Below, in pieces: positions 1 to 8,386 of a stretch of 64,000 nucleotides of DNA. This DNA is from JAUMBM01 sp964441755 (lineage in GTDB: Bacteria; Bacteroidota; Bacteroidia; Chitinophagales; Saprospiraceae): contig CAYTVG010000004.1 of the NCBI GenBank assembly GCA_964441755.1, positions 193,350 through 257,349 of the forward strand, given 5' to 3'. The position numbers and the translations under genes were made by a program. Below the pieces are notes generated by a model. It made no database searches. It was given only the letters and a program-made list of their open reading frames with translations, and was not told the DNA's origin. The stretch's first letter is position 1; each line of letters begins with the position of its first letter.

Positions 1-205
1 TGCCGTCTCCGAGCAGTTTACTGAAATTGGGTAGATCCTCCGGTGTTGAAATGATCAGGATATCACGTATACCCGCCGATAAGAGTGTCGATAAGGGATA
101 ATAAATCATGGGCTTATCATACACTGGCATCAGCTGCTTGCTCACAGCCAATGTTAAAGGATACAGTCGCGTACCCAACCCTCCTGCTAGAATGATTCCT
201 TTCAT
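1..205 (-). CDS. rfbA: Glucose-1-phosphate thymidylyltransferase, N-terminal part (runs off the window)
   Basis: The ATG is at 203-205 on the minus strand and 68 codons are visible before the left edge. The peptide starts MKGIILAGGLGTRLYPLT, the nucleotide-binding signature of sugar-nucleotidyl transferases (GGxGTRLxP), and continues with KQLMPVYDKPMIYYPLS, characteristic of RfbA/RmlA. The enzyme makes dTDP-glucose from glucose-1-phosphate and dTTP, the first step of dTDP-rhamnose synthesis for surface polysaccharide. It lies 166 bp after the small gene that follows truB and could belong to a separate rfb cluster outside the window. The fragment is intact as far as it is visible. Confidence 0.93.
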   Translation of the reverse strand, partial: MKGIILAGGLGTRLYPLTLAVSKQLMPVYDKPMIYYPLSTLLSAGIRDILIISTPEDLPNFSKLLGDG

Positions 206-328
206 AATCAGTCAATTGATAGATTGGCTTACAATCTGCCGATAGCAGCCGGCCAGCCTGTTATACAATGAAAAGGGTGAGTGCTACAGGTCGGTTACGA
301 TTGCCTGTAAATGCTTGCTTTGGCTGAG

Positions 329-375
329 TGTCCCCTGCTAACGGGGCTTTTGACAGATAAAATGTCCCCTGCTAA
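329..375. repeat. Short direct repeat with hairpin after the truB operon
   Basis: The 13-mer TGTCCCCTGCTAA occurs at 329-341 and again at 363-375. The second copy contains the stop codon of the 118-aa gene that ends at 372. The first copy forms a small hairpin (CCCC/GGGG with a 7-nt loop, about 332-346). No U-run follows on either strand, so it is not a convincing intrinsic terminator. The duplication may be a small slippage or duplication event. Confidence 0.4.
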
Positions 376-728
376 ATTCGAGGAATGAAAGCAAATGATG
401 CTTGTCCCGCATCCCAAACCAAAAAACACAGCTGTTCTGCAGCGTCCTTATAAATGGTTCTGAAATGATCGACCTTTTCCATGCCTATGACCTGTCGGGA
501 AGCAAGTTCTTCTAATGTACTTATGTGAATGGTCCAGTCAAAAAGTTGCCCTTCTTCAGCCTGAATCACCGGTAGTCCCAGTCCTACTTCCTGCTGCCCC
601 TTGAAAGCTACAAATATCGGATAAATAGAAACACCCTGCCCGACAACTTCATCAGCCATTTTCCCCAGCAGTGGCATATAACCTGTGAGCCCTTTCTTTA
701 GCTCATGAAGAATTTCTTCCTGCACCAT
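372..728 (-). CDS. Small conserved-type protein of unknown function, coupled to truB
   Basis: This 118-aa protein was not recognised. It is soluble-looking, with no signal peptide or membrane segment, and has a mixed alpha/beta composition ending in SFAFIPRI. An ATG at 728 overlaps the truB stop (TGA at 730-728) by one base, which indicates translational coupling; a GTG one codon earlier (731) is an alternative start. It is the last gene of the ftsX-DUF3098-uppP-truB run. Such a position suggests a housekeeping or structural role, but no function can be assigned from sequence. The reading frame is uninterrupted and codon use looks like that of its neighbours. Confidence 0.8.
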   Translation of the reverse strand: MVQEEILHELKKGLTGYMPLLGKMADEVVGQGVSIYPIFVAFKGQQEVGLGLPVIQAEEGQLFDWTIHISTLEELASRQVIGMEKVDHFRTIYKDAAEQLCFLVWDAGQASFAFIPRI

Positions 729-1495
729 CACGCTTCGTCAGTTTGTATAATTCCTTCGGCAACTTGTGGCAGAGAGTTGACCGCCTCCAGCAGTGCTTCG
801 AGCTGCCAGGCCTGCTGTAAATGATATTCACCTATGCTTGTCCGACAGAGCGCCGTCAGGTGAGCCCCACTACCAAGTGCCCGACCAAAATCAAAGGCAA
901 GTGATCGTATGTACGTACCTTTACTACAGTGGACGGAAAAATCAACCTCCGGCAACTCAAATCGGGTGATTGCAAAGGCATGAATGACAACGGGACGTCC
1001 GGCAAGCTCCAGCATTTCTCCCTTACGGGCCTTCTTATATAAGGGCTGCCCATCTTTCTTGATGGCCGAGTACATAGGTGGCACCTGTTCAAGTGGCCCC
1101 GTCAGAGATTGGCAGGCAAGCTGTGCCTGCGTCATAGTGATATGCTCATAGGGATAGGTCGCATCTACTGCTGTTTCTGCATCGTAGCTCGGTGTTGTCG
1201 CGCCTAGTTGGATTGTTCCGGTATAGTTTTTGTCAAAGCCCTGAAAATCGTGCAGCAAGCGGGTAGCCTTGCCTGTACATATTATCAGCAGCCCCGTCGC
1301 CATGGGATCCAATGTGCCGGCATGGCCAACTTTAATTTTTTTTACACCCAATTTTTTGCGCAGATGATATCTTATCTTGTTGACTACGTCAAAAGAGGTC
1401 CAGCCGGCTGGCTTATCTACCAGTAAAGTAGCCCCTTCCAGAAAATCACAGCCCTCCAAAGTTGGGCTTGCAGGATGTAGCATGGCCATCGTCAT
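728..1495 (-). CDS. truB: tRNA pseudouridine(55) synthase TruB
   Basis: This 255-aa protein isomerises U55 in the T-loop of tRNAs to pseudouridine. The catalytic block GHAGTLDPMATGLL is at about residues 57-70, with the nucleophilic Asp near residue 63. The downstream KGTYIRSLAFDFG segment is also typical of TruB. Length matches the compact Bacteroidota form without a long C-terminal PUA extension. The ATG at 1495 lies 3 bp after the uppP stop; in-frame ATGs 2 and 4 codons later are alternatives. It is co-transcribed with uppP upstream and the 118-aa gene downstream. Confidence 0.97.
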   Translation of the reverse strand: MTMAMLHPASPTLEGCDFLEGATLLVDKPAGWTSFDVVNKIRYHLRKKLGVKKIKVGHAGTLDPMATGLLIICTGKATRLLHDFQGFDKNYTGTIQLGATTPSYDAETAVDATYPYEHITMTQAQLACQSLTGPLEQVPPMYSAIKKDGQPLYKKARKGEMLELAGRPVVIHAFAITRFELPEVDFSVHCSKGTYIRSLAFDFGRALGSGAHLTALCRTSIGEYHLQQAWQLEALLEAVNSLPQVAEGIIQTDEA

Positions 1496-1498
1496 AGT

Positions 1499-2293
1499 TT
1501 ATGTCAGGGTATAGATTGCAATTGCCAAGGCTCCTACAGCCATACAGTAATAGGCAAAGTAGTGTAACCTGCTATTCTTAACAATGCGAATCATCCACGT
1601 GCAGGCAAATAGCCCCGTAAGAAAAGCTGCTGTGAAACCGGCACCCAACTCAAGCAAGCGGTCAGACTGACCTATATCCCCGTCAAGTATGTCTTTAGCT
1701 ATCTTTCCTAAGATCAATGGTAATACCATCAGGAACGAAAAACGAGCCGCCTGAGCCCGGTCAACACCCAACAGCACGGATGTACTGATGGTCGCTCCGG
1801 AACGGGAAATACCCGGCAGTATGGCAATTGCCTGAGCAATTCCGATGAGTAAGGCGTTTGTGAAACTCAATTCCGCTTTACCTGATTTGACGCGATCGGC
1901 AAGCAACAACAACAGCCCGGTGACAACCAGCATCATTGACACCAGGAGCACCTGCTTGTCAAAAAGTGCATCAAGGGCATCCTCGTAAAAGAATCCTACC
2001 AGACCCGCAGGAATCATCGAAACAATAATTTTTAAACTGAATCGGGTTTCTTCATTATCCTGAAACCGGAATAAGCCCGCAATGATTTGCCCGATATCCT
2101 TTCGGAAAATTACCACGGTACTCAGGGCTGTCGCAGCATGAAGCACAATAGTCATGAGCAAACTCTCCTTGGCCATGCTGCTGTCTCCCAAAAAATACTT
2201 TGCCAACTCCAAATGCCCGCTACTGCTCACTGGTAGAAACTCGGTAAGCCCCTGGACGATTCCCAGTAGTATGGCTATGAGCGTATCCTGCAT
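1499..2293 (-). CDS. uppP: Undecaprenyl-diphosphatase UppP (BacA family)
   Basis: This 264-aa polytopic membrane protein dephosphorylates undecaprenyl pyrophosphate to recycle the lipid carrier for peptidoglycan and O-antigen synthesis. Both family motifs are present: QGLTEFLPVSSSGHL at about residues 14-28, and PGISRSGATIS at about 160-170, which carries the catalytic Arg/Ser region. The frame is open for 40 codons upstream, but that extension overlaps the DUF3098 gene and lacks family features, so the ATG at 2293 is chosen. That start lies 17 bp after the DUF3098 stop. The gene belongs to an envelope operon with ftsX. Confidence 0.96.
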   Translation of the reverse strand: MQDTLIAILLGIVQGLTEFLPVSSSGHLELAKYFLGDSSMAKESLLMTIVLHAATALSTVVIFRKDIGQIIAGLFRFQDNEETRFSLKIIVSMIPAGLVGFFYEDALDALFDKQVLLVSMMLVVTGLLLLLADRVKSGKAELSFTNALLIGIAQAIAILPGISRSGATISTSVLLGVDRAQAARFSFLMVLPLILGKIAKDILDGDIGQSDRLLELGAGFTAAFLTGLFACTWMIRIVKNSRLHYFAYYCMAVGALAIAIYTLT

Positions 2294-2310
2294 GATTGAT
2301 TGTCTGCGTA

Positions 2311-2631
2311 TTACTTGCGAAAGATGGCATAAATCTCTATCCCCAGCCCCAACAGTATGAATATGGGTGCCAACGTAATGCGGCGAAAGCTGTAAATCAG
2401 GGAAGGATCCCATGTATCAGCATTCGGCATTTTACCCCCGCTCATCAGTGCCAAACCTGTCATAATGAAGACCAGACCTATACCCAGCCATATATAGGTA
2501 TCACGACCAAAAGTGAGCTCTCGATCACTGACGACAGAACTCGCAACACGCGTACGCGCTTTGGCAGGTTCAGTAGCTGTCGACCTATTGCTGACAACCA
2601 CCTTTTTCTTATCCGGACTGTTTTTTGCCAT
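2311..2631 (-). CDS. DUF3098 family small membrane protein
   Basis: This 106-aa protein has a charged N-terminal 40 residues followed by two transmembrane segments: YIWLGIGLVFIMTGLALMSG (about 47-66) and LAPIFILLGLGIEIYAI (about 87-103). The SFRRITLAPI motif between them is the signature of DUF3098, a Bacteroidota family found between ftsX and uppP. Its role is unknown; the fixed neighbourhood suggests a partner of FtsX or of lipid-carrier recycling in the inner membrane. Start ATG at 2631, 31 bp after ftsX ends. Confidence 0.9.
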   Translation of the reverse strand: MAKNSPDKKKVVVSNRSTATEPAKARTRVASSVVSDRELTFGRDTYIWLGIGLVFIMTGLALMSGGKMPNADTWDPSLIYSFRRITLAPIFILLGLGIEIYAIFRK

Positions 2632-2662
2632 TGTCTTATTTCATTAAGGATAACATTACAAT

Positions 2663-3544
2663 TCAGTACAAATCGTCAACCCGCAGGCGCAAATACTTGC
2701 GGACAGTTATGTAGGTGCTGAGCCAATTAATCCCTATACCCAATAGAATTATCACGGCTGCAAGCACACCCAAAGCCAATGGGTTGCGTAGCTGCCGAAG
2801 TTCAGGTAGCTCTGTTTCCATCCACCATTGCAATACTACCAGCGACAACAATGCCAGCAACGCGCTGATAAACCCATTGCGGACACTTTTCCAAAGATAT
2901 GGCCCGGTGATGAAATCCCAGGAGGCTCCCACCAGTTCCTGCGTCTTTATGAGAAATCTGTCGGCATTTAGTGCTAAACGCACAACACTGTGTATCAATA
3001 AAGTACTAAAAAACATCAATAACACCCCTATCCCAAGCAGTACCCACAGCATCGACCTAAAATTAAGTGCCAGTTGATCTGCCAGTGATTCTTGATAGTA
3101 TACATCTGCAACGCCTTCCAGTTGCAGCAATTCGTCTTTGATCTGCACGAGACTGTCAGGTGACAGGTATGCTGCGGAAGCATTGAATACAAAGCTGTTA
3201 TACAACGGATTGGGCAACTCCAGCCGGAGAATTTCCTCACCGAATGTTTTACTCAACTGCTGCAAGGCTTCTTCTTTGCTAACATACGCTACAGATGCCT
3301 CTCTCACGTATTGCTGTCTGCCAAGTTGGATACCAATTTCTTTGACCACTGCCTCAGGCAGGCTATCCCTTACTTCAACAATAATATCTACTTTCTCCTT
3401 CAGCAGCCTGTTAAGTTCGTTGGCCTGTATTAACATGAGCGCGAACAAACCCAGCAGCCATAGTACGACGGCTACGCTCAACACAACCAACAAAAAAGTT
3501 GGCCTGCGCTGCCGATTGTTCGTACTTGCAGTAGCAGCTGCCAT
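2663..3544 (-). CDS. ftsX: Cell division permease-like protein FtsX
   Basis: This 293-aa protein has the FtsX layout: one N-terminal membrane helix (about 17-40), an extracytoplasmic domain (about 45-165) with the segment SFVFNASAAYLSPDSL, then three C-terminal helices. FtsX pairs with the ATPase FtsE and couples division to peptidoglycan hydrolase activation. ftsE is not adjacent, which is common in Bacteroidota. It starts 17 bp after the DEAD-box helicase stop and is followed by DUF3098 and uppP, so one envelope transcript is likely. Confidence 0.93.
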   Translation of the reverse strand: MAAATASTNNRQRRPTFLLVVLSVAVVLWLLGLFALMLIQANELNRLLKEKVDIIVEVRDSLPEAVVKEIGIQLGRQQYVREASVAYVSKEEALQQLSKTFGEEILRLELPNPLYNSFVFNASAAYLSPDSLVQIKDELLQLEGVADVYYQESLADQLALNFRSMLWVLLGIGVLLMFFSTLLIHSVVRLALNADRFLIKTQELVGASWDFITGPYLWKSVRNGFISALLALLSLVVLQWWMETELPELRQLRNPLALGVLAAVIILLGIGINWLSTYITVRKYLRLRVDDLY

Positions 3545-3561
3545 AGGCTTGTTATATAGTG

Positions 3562-4854
3562 TTACTGTCCGTCATTTTGATCAGGCCGAGGTGCCGCATC
3601 CTGCCGTGGTGGCCTTCTCCTGTCTCCCTGGCGTCTGTTGGGTCGTGGTCGTCCGGCACCCCTGCCTCCCCTTTCCTCCCTGCCCCTCGATGGTTGTGCC
3701 TGCCTGTCGGCCCTGGCTGCATCGGCTGCCAATTCAGCAGGCAGAGGCATGTATTTGACTTTCATGCCCATCAATTCTTCTATACGCAGAAATTTGCGCC
3801 TATCACGACGATTGATGAAAGTAAAAGCGACACCCGATTCATCTGCCCGGGCTGTACGCCCTATACGGTGTACATAATCCTCTGCATCTCCCGGCACATC
3901 AAAGTTAATAACCACATCAATCCCTTTGATATCTATCCCGCGGGACAGAACATCTGTAGCGACCACGATTGGCAATGAGCCGCTACGAAAAGCTGCCAGT
4001 TTGGACTCGCGCTCCTCCTGAGCAAGATCCGAGTGAATCGCATCTGCCTTGAGACCGCGTCTCTTTAAGCTGCTGGCGAGATCTTTGACACTTTTTTTCG
4101 TACCAGCAAAAATGATAACCCTTTGAACGTCCTTCATCCCTGCAAGCAAGTGAGCGGTCAGGGCTATCTTCATCTCATCTTCAACCTCGATAGCGTTCTG
4201 CTGTATCTTTTCGGCAGGCTTGGAGACAGCCAGACTAATCTCCACAGGTTTTCGCAACATTTGCTGCGCAAACTTTCGAATCTGTGGCGGCATGGTTGCA
4301 GAAAACAGCAGTGTCTGCCGATCTACTGGCAATCGATTGACGATATTCATAATCGCGGGAGCGAATCCCATGTCGAGCATACGATCAGCCTCATCAAGAA
4401 TCAAAAAACGTACTTTGCTGAAATCTACATAGCCCAAGTCCAAATGCGCCGTAAGACGCCCTGGCGTAGCGACCACAATATCAGCACCTTGCTTCAGTGC
4501 TTTGCGCTCTATCTCCATAGACTGTCCGTCACGACCTCCATAAACGGCAACAGAACTGCAGTTGGTGAAATAAGCAAACCCCTCCAATTGTTGATCTACC
4601 TGAACTGCCAACTCGCGCGTAGGCTCAATAATCAGTGTATCAATAGCATCATTGGGCTTGGCTATCAATTGATTGAGAACCGGCAACAGAAATGCGGCAG
4701 TCTTACCGGTACCTGTTTGGGCGCAAGCCAGAATGTCTCTGCCGTCCATGATAGCCGGGATGGACTGTTCCTGAATGGGCGTTGCGTCTTTAAAGCCCAT
4801 GGCGTCTAAGCCTTCCAAAAGTTCTGGGCGAAAACCAAATGCAGTGAATTTCAA
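3562..4854 (-). CDS. DEAD-box RNA helicase (RhlE-like)
   Basis: This 430-aa ATP-dependent RNA helicase carries the full motif set: Q motif ATPIQEQ (about 24-30), Walker A AQTGTGKT (about 45-52), DEAD box LILDEADRML (about 150), SAT in LLFSATMPP, and motif VI HRIGRTAR. The last about 55 residues are a low-complexity Arg/Gly/Pro-rich RNA-binding tail, as in RhlE and cold-shock helicases. The first family residues (MKFTAFGF) are encoded from a TTG at 4854. The only nearby ATG is out of frame, and an in-frame stop lies six codons upstream of the TTG. TTG initiation is therefore inferred. Confidence 0.94.
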   Translation of the reverse strand: MKFTAFGFRPELLEGLDAMGFKDATPIQEQSIPAIMDGRDILACAQTGTGKTAAFLLPVLNQLIAKPNDAIDTLIIEPTRELAVQVDQQLEGFAYFTNCSSVAVYGGRDGQSMEIERKALKQGADIVVATPGRLTAHLDLGYVDFSKVRFLILDEADRMLDMGFAPAIMNIVNRLPVDRQTLLFSATMPPQIRKFAQQMLRKPVEISLAVSKPAEKIQQNAIEVEDEMKIALTAHLLAGMKDVQRVIIFAGTKKSVKDLASSLKRRGLKADAIHSDLAQEERESKLAAFRSGSLPIVVATDVLSRGIDIKGIDVVINFDVPGDAEDYVHRIGRTARADESGVAFTFINRRDRRKFLRIEELMGMKVKYMPLPAELAADAARADRQAQPSRGREERGGRGAGRPRPNRRQGDRRRPPRQDAAPRPDQNDGQ

Positions 4855-5157
4855 AATTTCATCTTTCGTTTACGCTACAAAGAACGGAAAAAAAAATGAT
4901 ACCGCTATGTCTTAATTTGCCTATTTACAGCCAGCAATAGGCTGGTGCAATATCTCCGGTGAGCTGGATTCGTGTGCCGGAAAAAACCGAGCTGCTTTTG
5001 GCACATTCCTGCGTCCGCAAAGAAGCAGAACCAGCACTACATGGCTGCAAAAAGATGAAAACCTCAGCGAAAGAACCCTTTGTCCTCCATGCTGAGAAAT
5101 TCACAAACATGCTCTAAGCGTTATTCGTTATCTTTGTAGTCCAAATACGAGGGATAT
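4855..5157. other. Divergent intergenic region, DEAD-box helicase / RlmK-like gene
   Basis: This holds the promoters of two divergent genes. A 61-codon minus-strand frame inside it shows no protein-like features and is not called. A small hairpin (CCAGC/GCTGG, 4931-4945) lies near the helicase side. The plus-strand -7 element at 5129-5136 is annotated separately. No RNA gene is recognised. Confidence 0.6.
5129..5136 (+). promoter_or_regulatory. Candidate Bacteroidota -7 element (TATCTTTG)
   Basis: This is an exact match to TAnnTTTG, 21 bp before the ATG at 5158. No clear TTTG -33 box is seen at the expected distance. The position fits a short leader for the RlmK-like gene. Confidence 0.6.
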
Positions 5158-6129
5158 ATGCCAGCAGCAGATCCGGGGATGCTTGTAAACAGACTGGTGA
5201 AAAATTACCGGCACCTGTCGAAATGGGCGAAAAGAGAGCAGGTTAGCTGCTTCAGAATTTACGATGCGGACATACCCGAGTTTCCACTCGCCATAGACCT
5301 GTACGAGCACTGCCTCCACGTGGCAGAATACAGGCGTAAACACAAACTCTCCCCTGAAGAGTACCGGGCGTGGCGAGATGCGTCCATACAAGCCATGACC
5401 ACCGCGCTAAATATTCCGGCAGATAATATTTTCTTCAAAGAGAGAGAACCTCAAAAAGGTTTTCAGCAATACGACAAATACGACGAACGTAGGGCCGAAA
5501 TCATTGTCAATGAAAATGGCCTTAGCTTTGTCGTCAACCTGAGCGATTATCTCGATACAGGGCTCTTCCTTGACCACCGTCCGCTTCGCAAGCGCGTACG
5601 CGAACAGGCTGCAGGTAAAGAGATACTCAACTTATTTGCTTATACAGGGTCTTTTTCAGTCTATGCAGCTGCCGGCGGGGCTGCCTCAGTCACTACCATA
5701 GATCTCTCCAACACCTATCTTGACTGGGCTCGACGCAACTTTACCGTCAACAAGCTACTGGATCCGTCCAAACATCACTTTATTCGGGCTGATGTTAAGG
5801 CATGGCTGCGCCAGCAACCAACCAAAACATACGACCTCATTATACTCGATCCGCCTACATTCTCCAATTCCAAGGCAATGACCGACATCCTGGACACCCA
5901 GCGGGATCATGTCGAGCTCATCAATCGATGTCTCGCACGCCTGCGACCAAACGGCACACTCTTTTTTTCGACCAATTACCGCAAATTCCGGCTGGAGCCG
6001 GCAGAGATTCAAACACCTCTGATTACGGATATCAGCAAATACACCATTCCGCCGGATTTTCGCAACGATAAGATTCATTATTGCTACCAGCTAGATAAAG
6101 CACCGGCACCTGTACGGTCGGGTCGTTAA
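5158..6129 (+). CDS. rlmK: RlmK-like class I SAM-dependent rRNA methyltransferase (stand-alone)
   Basis: This 323-aa protein aligns by eye along its whole length with the C-terminal half of E. coli RlmKL: NRLVKNYRHLSKWAKRE, CFRIYDADIPEFPLAID, the DYLDTGLFLDHRPLRK block, the SAM loop NLFAYTGSFSVYAAAGG (about 160-176), and the catalytic-loop motif DPPTFSNSK (about 226-234). RlmK makes m7G2069 in 23S rRNA; in E. coli it is fused to the m2G2445 enzyme RlmL. Here the K half is alone. An ATG six codons downstream is an alternative start. It could also act on a related rRNA guanine. Confidence 0.82.
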   Translation: MPAADPGMLVNRLVKNYRHLSKWAKREQVSCFRIYDADIPEFPLAIDLYEHCLHVAEYRRKHKLSPEEYRAWRDASIQAMTTALNIPADNIFFKEREPQKGFQQYDKYDERRAEIIVNENGLSFVVNLSDYLDTGLFLDHRPLRKRVREQAAGKEILNLFAYTGSFSVYAAAGGAASVTTIDLSNTYLDWARRNFTVNKLLDPSKHHFIRADVKAWLRQQPTKTYDLIILDPPTFSNSKAMTDILDTQRDHVELINRCLARLRPNGTLFFSTNYRKFRLEPAEIQTPLITDISKYTIPPDFRNDKIHYCYQLDKAPAPVRSGR

Positions 6130-6196
6130 ACCTTTCACGCCTATAAAAACGAGCTGATCCAATCAGGCAATAAGCTCGCTGCACCTACAATTTCCT

Positions 6197-6204
6197 TATC
6201 TTTG
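6197..6204 (+). promoter_or_regulatory. Candidate -7 element (TATCTTTG) for hpt
   Basis: This exact TAnnTTTG match lies 36 bp before the ATG at 6241. It overlaps an in-frame TTG at 6202 that would otherwise extend the hpt frame, so it also supports the shorter start. Confidence 0.6.
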
Positions 6205-6240
6205 CAGCTGCATTGCTTTTCCGTAAAATCAAAGCACCCC

Positions 6241-6792
6241 ATGGCACAAATCAAAATTCACAATTTGGTATTCAAACCATTTTTGGATGCAGCTACCATT
6301 CAACAACGCGTGCGTGCAATGGGTAACACAATTGCCCGGGACTATGAGGGGCGTAATCCCCTCTTTTTGGTGATGCTCAAAGGAGCTGCCATCTTCGGTG
6401 CAGATCTTATCAGATCATGTAATATTGAATGCGAACTCTCCTTCGTTCGTTTATCTTCCTATAAGGGAACTTCCTCCACTGGCGAAGTCAATATGCAACT
6501 GCCACCGGATCCCGACGAAATCCGTCATCGCGATATCATCCTCGTAGAGGATATCGTCGACAGTGGCCATACATTGTCACAGTTTTTGCCAGTGCTGCAG
6601 GAGATGCAGCCCCACTCAGTGGCCATCGCTTCCCTGTTGTTTAAACCTGATATGCTCCAACACCCGGGCATTACCATCGATTATCTGGGATTCAGCATCC
6701 CTCCCGAATTTGTCGTTGGTTATGGCCTTGACTACGATGGACTCGGACGCAATTTGCCCGAGATATATACCTTGGCTGAGTCCGACAACTAA
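6241..6792 (+). CDS. hpt: Hypoxanthine phosphoribosyltransferase
   Basis: This 183-aa purine-salvage enzyme converts hypoxanthine or guanine plus PRPP to IMP or GMP. The PRPP-binding loop ILVEDIVDSGHTL (about 100-112) is the diagnostic type I phosphoribosyltransferase motif. The flexible-loop Ser-Tyr (LSSYKGT) and LDYDGLGRNLPEIY near the C-terminus fit bacterial HPRT. The frame is open back to a TTG at 6202, but that lies in the -7 element, so the ATG at 6241 (MAQIKIHN) is used. It is flanked by the RlmK-like gene and lpd in the same direction. Confidence 0.95.
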   Translation: MAQIKIHNLVFKPFLDAATIQQRVRAMGNTIARDYEGRNPLFLVMLKGAAIFGADLIRSCNIECELSFVRLSSYKGTSSTGEVNMQLPPDPDEIRHRDIILVEDIVDSGHTLSQFLPVLQEMQPHSVAIASLLFKPDMLQHPGITIDYLGFSIPPEFVVGYGLDYDGLGRNLPEIYTLAESDN

Positions 6793-6924
6793 TTACCGTC
6801 ACCCCTGCATTTTTATCTTTCGGCTATCTTTTTATACAGAATCAGCCGAACTTTGCTAAACTATTTCTGGCTTCGGGCTGTCATTTGACCACAGCGGGCG
6901 CTGAATCAATAAATCAACAAAACC

Positions 6925-8328
6925 ATGCAATACGATCTTACCATCATCGGCTCCGGGCCCGGTGGCTATGTAGCAGCCATCCGCGCAGCCCAACTGGGTC
7001 TCAAAACGGCCATCATTGAGCGCTATAATACGCTGGGCGGAACATGTCTCAACGTAGGTTGCATCCCCTCAAAAGCATTGCTGGATTCATCTGAACACTA
7101 CCATGCTGCACATGAGCGATTTGAAGAACACGGTATTCGCCTTAGCAATCTTCAGGTTGATATGGCACAGATGATTCGGCGCAAGCAGGATGTCGTTGAC
7201 CAAACCTGCAAAGGAGTGGCTTTCCTGATGAAAAAAAATAAGATTGATGTACACCACGGCCATGGATCCTTTGTTGACAAAAATACAATCTCTATCGCCA
7301 AAGCGGACGGCAGCAACGAGACCATCACCACACGCAATGTGATCATTGCTACAGGCTCTAAGCCGATTACACCAGCTGCTTTCAATTATGACAAAAAACG
7401 AAGTATTACCAGTACGGAGGCGCTCAACCTGACGGAAGTACCCGCCAGCATGGTAATCATTGGCGGTGGTGTCATCGGGCTCGAACTCGGCTCGGTGTAT
7501 GCCCGACTCGGCACCCGTATTGATGTCGTCGAATACCTCGACCGCATCATTCCCGGCATGGACAATGACTGTGGCAAAGAGCTCCAACGTTCTCTGAAAA
7601 AAATTGGCATGCAATTTCACCTGAAACATCAGGTATTGTCTGTCGAGCCCCATGATACAGGCGTAAAGGTGCATATTCAAAAGCGGGATAGTGACCAGCA
7701 ACAAACTATTGATGCAGACTATTGCCTGATTGCCATTGGTCGCCGACCTTATACCGACGGACTTCAACTCGATAAAGCGGGAGTAACTGCTGATGAAAAG
7801 GGCAGGGTAATCGTAGATGATCATCTGCAAACGAGTGTGCCCGGCATCTATGCCATTGGTGATGTGGTTCGTGGCGCAATGCTGGCCCATAAAGCAGAAG
7901 AAGAAGGTGTTTTTGTGGCCGAAACAATAGCCGGCCAGAAACCTCATATCAACTACAACCTGATCCCCGGAGTGGTATACACATGGCCCGAAGTGGCTGC
8001 TGTGGGTCAAACGGAAGAGCAACTCAAAGAAGCAGGTGTACCATTCAAGTCCGGTAAGTTTCCCTTCAAAGCGCTGGGGCGTGCCCGTGCCAGTATGGAT
8101 GTCGACGGCATGGTGAAAGTACTGGCACACGCTGATACTGATGAAATTCTGGGTGTTCACATGGTAGGACCACGTGCCGCAGATATGATTGCAGAAGCAG
8201 TTGCCCTCATGGAATTTAGGGCAAGTGCCGAAGATGCTGCCCGCATGAGCCATGCCCATCCAACGTATACCGAGGCATTCAAAGAAGCGGCCTTAGCTGC
8301 CACAGCAGACCGAGCATTGCATGTGTAA
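6925..8328 (+). CDS. lpdA: Dihydrolipoyl dehydrogenase (E3)
   Basis: This 467-aa flavoprotein reoxidises dihydrolipoamide in the pyruvate, 2-oxoglutarate and branched-chain dehydrogenase complexes and in glycine cleavage. Visible features: FAD-binding GSGPGGYVAAIRA at the N-terminus, redox-active disulfide GGTCLNVGCIPSKAL (about 38-52), NAD-binding IIGGGVIGLELGSVYARLG, the second FAD motif YAIGDVV, and the C-terminal His-Glu base in HAHPTYTEAFKEA. No E1 or E2 genes adjoin it. Transcription ends at the strong hairpin shared with the convergent ABC exporter. Confidence 0.97.
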   Translation: MQYDLTIIGSGPGGYVAAIRAAQLGLKTAIIERYNTLGGTCLNVGCIPSKALLDSSEHYHAAHERFEEHGIRLSNLQVDMAQMIRRKQDVVDQTCKGVAFLMKKNKIDVHHGHGSFVDKNTISIAKADGSNETITTRNVIIATGSKPITPAAFNYDKKRSITSTEALNLTEVPASMVIIGGGVIGLELGSVYARLGTRIDVVEYLDRIIPGMDNDCGKELQRSLKKIGMQFHLKHQVLSVEPHDTGVKVHIQKRDSDQQQTIDADYCLIAIGRRPYTDGLQLDKAGVTADEKGRVIVDDHLQTSVPGIYAIGDVVRGAMLAHKAEEEGVFVAETIAGQKPHINYNLIPGVVYTWPEVAAVGQTEEQLKEAGVPFKSGKFPFKALGRARASMDVDGMVKVLAHADTDEILGVHMVGPRAADMIAEAVALMEFRASAEDAARMSHAHPTYTEAFKEAALAATADRALHV

Positions 8329-8331
8329 AAA

Positions 8332-8376
8332 TTGTAAAATAAAAAGGCGGGCAATGCCCGCCTTTTTATTTTACAA
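8332..8376. terminator. Bidirectional intrinsic terminator, lpd / ABC exporter
   Basis: A perfect 21-bp inverted repeat with a 3-nt loop (8332-8352 / 8356-8376). The GC-rich core GGCGGGC/GCCCGCC is flanked by A5/T5 tracts, so a U-run is present in both directions. It sits between the convergent ends of lpd (8328) and the exporter (8387). Confidence 0.92.
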
Positions 8377-8386
8377 CACAACCGGA

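Noticed and set aside
4925..5110. 61-codon minus-strand frame between the helicase and RlmK-like genes
   Set aside because: It occupies the divergent promoter region; no signal peptide, domain or plausible promoter.
7087..8259. 390-codon open frame on the minus strand inside lpd
   Set aside because: It is antisense to a fully conserved dihydrolipoyl dehydrogenase and encodes a His/Cys-rich, domain-free peptide, the usual shadow of a codon-biased gene.
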